From NCBI RefSeq assembly GCF_000309385.1, contig NZ_JH976537.1, positions 5,251,850-5,315,849 on the forward strand: a stretch of DNA of 64,000 bases. Direction: 5' to 3'. Under the pieces are notes generated by a model. That model saw only the letters and a program-made list of their open reading frames with translations, had not been told where the DNA came from and did no database searches. A program made the translations under genes and the position numbers. This DNA is from Nodosilinea nodulosa PCC 7104. GTDB taxonomy: Bacteria > Cyanobacteriota > Cyanobacteriia > Phormidesmidales > Phormidesmidaceae. This document shows, one piece after another, positions 60,613 to 64,000 of the stretch; within the stretch, counting starts at the first letter, position 1; every line of letters begins with the position of its first letter.

Positions 60613-62826
60613 CTACCCCGCGTCGCCGCCAGCACTGACACCGCTGCGGCAGGCCGGGTGAATGCCCCCTTGAGCGCAAATATACTCCAGCTGATCAGCC
60701 TGGAGGTTTAGAGTCTTAGAAAAGTCTACCCCTGCTAGCGCGCTCCCAGTATCGGGTTCAGCCGCCCTAGCGACAAAATCATCCCCCTGCGATCGCTCAG
60801 GGGCAAAAAACTGCGCCCCAGCTAAATTCACACCCGCCAGATTAGCCCCAGTCAGCAGCGTTCCCTCTAGGTTAGCGCCCGCTAAATTAGCCCCCTCCAG
60901 ATTAGCTTGACTCAGGTCAGCTCCCTGCAACCGAGCATTACTCAGGTTGGCCTGGCTCAGGTTGGCTGTGGTCAAATCCGCCTCGTTTAGGTTAGCCTCA
61001 CTCAAATCAGCCTGGGTTAGATTGGCCGCCGTCAGCTGCGTGGCAATTAGAGTGGCCTGACGCAGACGGGCTTCTACTAAATTCGACTGCGTCAGATTGG
61101 CATCCGTAAAGTCGGTTCCCACCAGGCTCGTGCCCTTAAAAGCGCCATTGTGAACATCGGCAGCAATAAACCAGGCGCTGCTGGCATTGGCCCCAGAAAA
61201 GTCAGCGTAGGAAGCAACAGCATTGCTGAGATTGGCCCGCAGCAGGCTTGTGTTGCGAAAAATCGTGTACTGTAGCTGAGCTGCCACCAAACTAGCTTCA
61301 GTTAGATCTGAGCCACTGAAGTCAGTCACCCAATCATCAAAAGTATCGCTGTGGCCATCCGCTCCCGCCGCAAAAAACTTGGCCTTACGGCAACGCGCCC
61401 CTGAGAGTACCGCGTTGCGCCAAACTATCCCTGCTAAGTTCTGCTGCTCCAGTACCAGGGTAAAGGCATCGGGGCTTTCAACTACGGACCCGAGGTTAGT
61501 GCCACTCAGGTCTACGCCGTTAAGACTGCCGTTGTGCAGCACCAAAATTTTGGCCAAGGTCCGCTTCACCGCCCGCTGACGCATCTGAGTACCTAGCTGT
61601 TGGTCTGGGGGCAACGCCAGCAGATCGTTGGCCAGGGCGAGATTCAACCGCTGCAATGGCGGAATTGCTGGAGGGCCAAGGGTCACCAGGGCCTGCTGCA
61701 ACGTATCCAGCAGGCTGGGATCACCGGTTTGAGCCAGCATGTCAACCAGCAGCGGTATGGCGCGGGGATCTTGGGTGCTGGCTAGAGCCAATGCGGCCGC
61801 CTGGCGATCGCTAAATGAGGTCGCCCGGCGGCTGAGATTCTCCACCAGGGCCAAAAACAGAGCGTCTTCATTGCCCTTAGCAGACGGTAGTCGCCGATCT
61901 AGCCATAGCGCCCCAATGCCCGCCAGAAACACCATCCCAGCCAGCACACTACCCACCACAGGCAGGTGCTGCCGCCAGTCCTTGGGTCCTAATATCTGAG
62001 CCGAATCCGCAGGAGAAAGCACGATCGCAGTCAGTCCCCCATATTCTTCCGTAGTTAGACCCACCAGGGGTGCTGCCGCTAGAGATAGAGGGGTAGCGCC
62101 ATGGCCAGGTGGCACGTGACCTTCAAAACTAGTCTCGCCGTGAGGGCTAGAGCGGATAGGCAGCAGTCCCCCCAGCAGTAACACAACACGGGTTCCCACC
62201 ATGCGGTCATACCAGGCTTGGTAGGGTGAGTATCTTTGTCTCAACGCGGCAAGACCAACGGTACAGACCACAGTCAGTCCGCCCAGCAGCAGTAAATTTG
62301 GAAATGCCCCACTCACTAGCCAGAGAGCGTAGGCCCCAATCGCAGGCACACCCCATCTACCCGCCTCTCGCCCTAGAATTGCTCGCAGCCCAGGTACCGG
62401 TCGCCGCTGATCCACAACCTGTAAACCTAGTAAAGCCTTGGGCCAGGTTTTGCCCCAGGTAGCTAGGCCATAGATGTAGCTGCCCGCAACAGCTACCGGC
62501 AACACCAGTGCGCTAAACCATAAAATATTGGTCAGGATCGGCACCTCGGTCACCAGCCGATAGCGAGGCAGGCCTAAAGGACGAGCGATCGCGCTCCGGG
62601 CCACAACCACTCCGACGTTGAGCGGCACCGTTTTTGCAGTGGCATGCTGTCGCGCCACTTCTCCCAAGCTCCAGGGTATAGCCACGCTACCTACCAGCAA
62701 GCCAAGCTCTAATCCCCAGGCCGCCAATCGCCGCAGAGCCAGATTCCGAGAAGTCGACAGTCGCCCCGACATCCGATCAGCAGACACCTGAGCTGAAATC
62801 GGCTGAGAATGAGAAGTCTGCGCCAT
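60613..62826 (-). CDS. RDD membrane protein with C-terminal pentapeptide repeats
   Basis: The 737-residue protein has an unusual three-part layout. The N-terminal part (about residues 25-225) is an RDD-type membrane domain: LALRRLAAWGLELGLLVG, TWGKTWPKALLGLQVVDQ and YDRMVGTRVVLLLGG hold its Arg/Asp positions. A linker and one further helix (about 285-305) lead to a HEAT-like segment (about 325-410, AALALASTQDPRAIPLLVDM). The C-terminal part (about 445-710) is a run of some 25-30 pentapeptide repeats (A(D/N)LxX, such as LTQADLSEANLNEADL), a beta helix. Function is unknown. The beta helix may sit on the cytoplasmic face as a scaffold. Confidence 0.82.
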   Translation of the reverse strand: MAQTSHSQPISAQVSADRMSGRLSTSRNLALRRLAAWGLELGLLVGSVAIPWSLGEVARQHATAKTVPLNVGVVVARSAIARPLGLPRYRLVTEVPILTNILWFSALVLPVAVAGSYIYGLATWGKTWPKALLGLQVVDQRRPVPGLRAILGREAGRWGVPAIGAYALWLVSGAFPNLLLLGGLTVVCTVGLAALRQRYSPYQAWYDRMVGTRVVLLLGGLLPIRSSPHGETSFEGHVPPGHGATPLSLAAAPLVGLTTEEYGGLTAIVLSPADSAQILGPKDWRQHLPVVGSVLAGMVFLAGIGALWLDRRLPSAKGNEDALFLALVENLSRRATSFSDRQAAALALASTQDPRAIPLLVDMLAQTGDPSLLDTLQQALVTLGPPAIPPLQRLNLALANDLLALPPDQQLGTQMRQRAVKRTLAKILVLHNGSLNGVDLSGTNLGSVVESPDAFTLVLEQQNLAGIVWRNAVLSGARCRKAKFFAAGADGHSDTFDDWVTDFSGSDLTEASLVAAQLQYTIFRNTSLLRANLSNAVASYADFSGANASSAWFIAADVHNGAFKGTSLVGTDFTDANLTQSNLVEARLRQATLIATQLTAANLTQADLSEANLNEADLTTANLSQANLSNARLQGADLSQANLEGANLAGANLEGTLLTGANLAGVNLAGAQFFAPERSQGDDFVARAAEPDTGSALAGVDFSKTLNLQADQLEYICAQGGIHPACRSGVSAGGDAG

Positions 62827-63101
62827 GGAAAACCCAAAACAATTCAGACGCCGAAAAATCTGAGATTACCCGGCAGCAACCGCCAGATCGAGCAGCCCCA
62901 GTTTGCCAGCACAATTGCCCTACATAATAGCTAAGGCGTTCCATTCTGGTAAATTTTAGGCCTCAATCTCCAATCAGAACTTCAGTGAAAACCCCAACCA
63001 GCCAGGCACATTGAAATCTGTCACATTTACTGTCACACTCACCAGATCTTCTAGATAGTATTGGTACATACAAAAAATCTGCTTAGCGAGGAGGGCACGC
63101 C

Positions 63102-63509
63102 ATGAAATCTCTGCTTAAATCCTTTATTTTGCCCACTGCCGCCTTCACCCTGGCTCTCGGCGCTGGCGTTGCCTCAGCTCAGCCCGTTGCTCAAACTCCT
63201 CTGAGTCAGGCCGTACAGGCTAGCGGTTCAGTTAATCCCAGCCAACCATCCAGCTGTGGCGTTCTTAGCAACAGCGCGGTTCAAATTCTGCAAGTTACCC
63301 AAGACTTTGCCGCCGTAGACATCTCCGTCAGTGGAACCAGTGGCCTTACCCTGTTTATACAAGGCAGCAATGGCTTCAGCGAGTGCCACACCGGGGGGGA
63401 TGGAAGCATCAACGCGCCAGGCCTACTTAACCAAGGTACCTACTCATTCTTTATCGGCAACAGCAGCCAGACGCCCACCACCTATACCCTCACTATCCAG
63501 GAAAACTAA
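63102..63509 (+). CDS. Small secreted protein, unknown function
   Basis: The 135-residue product has a clear signal peptide (MKSLLKSFILPTAAFTLALG, cleavage near VASAQP). The mature domain has two cysteines (PSSCGVLS and FSECHTGGDG), likely a disulfide, and a beta-rich composition (LFIQGSNGF, TYSFFIGNSSQTPTTYTLTI) like small pre-peptidase or jelly-roll domains. I do not name a family. GAGGAGGG lies 7 bases before the ATG. The upstream region (62827-63101) contains two TGTCACA direct repeats near 63019-63037, perhaps regulatory. Confidence 0.7.
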   Translation: MKSLLKSFILPTAAFTLALGAGVASAQPVAQTPLSQAVQASGSVNPSQPSSCGVLSNSAVQILQVTQDFAAVDISVSGTSGLTLFIQGSNGFSECHTGGDGSINAPGLLNQGTYSFFIGNSSQTPTTYTLTIQEN

Positions 63510-63555
63510 CCCGCTATAGCTAAAGTACAAGAAATAGTCTTGGATCCCAAACGGA

Positions 63556-63587
63556 AACACCCTCTAGCCTTTTGGCTAGAGGGTGTT
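63556..63587 (-). terminator. Terminator of the rRNA operon
   Basis: AACACCCTCTAGCC (63556-63569) pairs with GGCTAGAGGGTGTT (63574-63587) around TTTT, 14 bp perfect. It lies 10 bp beyond the 3' end of 5S rRNA on the minus strand and is followed there by GTTTCCGTTT. It may also stop the convergent secreted-protein transcript. Confidence 0.88.
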
Positions 63588-63597
63588 CGAGTAAGAA

Positions 63598-63714
63598 CCT
63601 GGCATCGAGCTATTTTGACAAGGGGCAACCCCCTCACTATCTTCGCCGCAGCTGCGTTTCACGACTGAGTTCGGGATGGGTCAGAGTGGGACCACAGCGC
63701 CAAAAACACCAGGA
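63598..63714 (-). rRNA. rrf: 5S ribosomal RNA
   Basis: The minus strand reads TCCTGGTGTTTTTGGCGCTG at the 5' end, contains CCCATCCCGAACTCAGTCGTG (the conserved loop, here by 63665-63685) and ends CTCGATGCCAGG, which pairs with the 5' CCTGG. Length 117 nt is normal. It follows 23S rRNA after a 112 bp spacer. Confidence 0.96.
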
Positions 63715-63826
63715 AAGCTTAAGAGCTTTAATATTGGATTGTTTAAGTTCCTTGAGGAACTGAATAGAGAGAAGTGTTGCGGCTGTACGCACAGCCATTT
63801 TGGTTGATTGATTGAAGGAGTAATGA
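63715..63826 (-). other. 23S-5S internal transcribed spacer
   Basis: A 112 bp spacer with no tRNA. It includes CTTCAATCAATCAACC-type sequence next to the 23S end and a small hairpin (GGCTGT with ACAGCC at 63781-63796), which may take part in rRNA processing. Confidence 0.75.

Positions 63827-64000
<174 letters not shown>

Overview
The window looks like chromosomal DNA of a filamentous, Leptolyngbya/Nodosilinea-type cyanobacterium. The reasons are the very frequent GCGATCGC (HIP1) octamers, a plant-type ferredoxin, SasA, a BicA-type bicarbonate transporter, a helical carotenoid protein, CrtO, CRR7, Ycf20 and a cyanobacterial 5S/23S rRNA pair. The genus is an inference; nothing here fixes it. 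Coding density is high on both strands and most genes are single transcription units or divergent pairs. No CRISPR array, intact insertion sequence, prophage or tRNA gene was seen.

Layout. 1-8.0 kb: a truncated SRPBCC gene, the clock output kinase sasA, secreted and conserved proteins, a large FAD oxidoreductase and a frameshifted helix-turn-helix gene. 8.5-11 kb: ppa and petF tail to tail around a shared terminator, then small proteins. 11-20 kb: photolyase, an ABC1 kinase, a cobalamin riboswitch in front of a HupE/UreJ metal transporter, a LysR regulator divergent from ald, and pheT. 20.5-30 kb: a pentapeptide-tailed Ser/Thr kinase, an AI-2E permease, a GDSL esterase, DUF2252, RidA, a QEGLA peptidase, and a thioesterase divergent from a TetR gene with paired operators between them; map follows. 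30-40 kb: aldo/keto reductase, BFN nuclease, riboflavin synthase, a PMT glycosyltransferase carrying repeat DNA inside its frame, GST, hisC, an IS982 remnant, crr7 and sir. 40-49 kb: a second, paralogous LysR, a DM13 protein, an HCP gene followed by crtO (carotenoid binder plus ketolase), an HD hydrolase and bicA. 49-60 kb: a complete fructose PTS operon (fruB with IIA-HPr-EI, fruK, fruA) back to back with a four-gene PotABCD-type ABC importer and a KDPG aldolase. 60-64 kb: ycf20, an RDD/pentapeptide membrane protein, a secreted protein, and the 3' end of an rRNA operon (23S, 5S) on the minus strand.

Working together: fruA/fruK/fruB would import fructose and phosphorylate it to fructose-1,6-bisphosphate, while the nearby aldolase offers an Entner-Doudoroff step, so the 49-60 kb block reads as an organic-carbon (mixotrophy) island. 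bicA and the HCP/crtO pair belong to photoautotrophic carbon supply and photoprotection.

The most distinctive non-coding signal is a family of about 80-105 bp palindromic MITE-like elements (three copies, TATAGC termini, core GAACGTTCAAACGTTTGAACGTTC-like palindrome), one of which supplies the stop codon of the thioesterase gene. A second repeat accompanies two of the three copies. Other repeat families have entered the PMT gene in frame and sit between ABC transporter genes.
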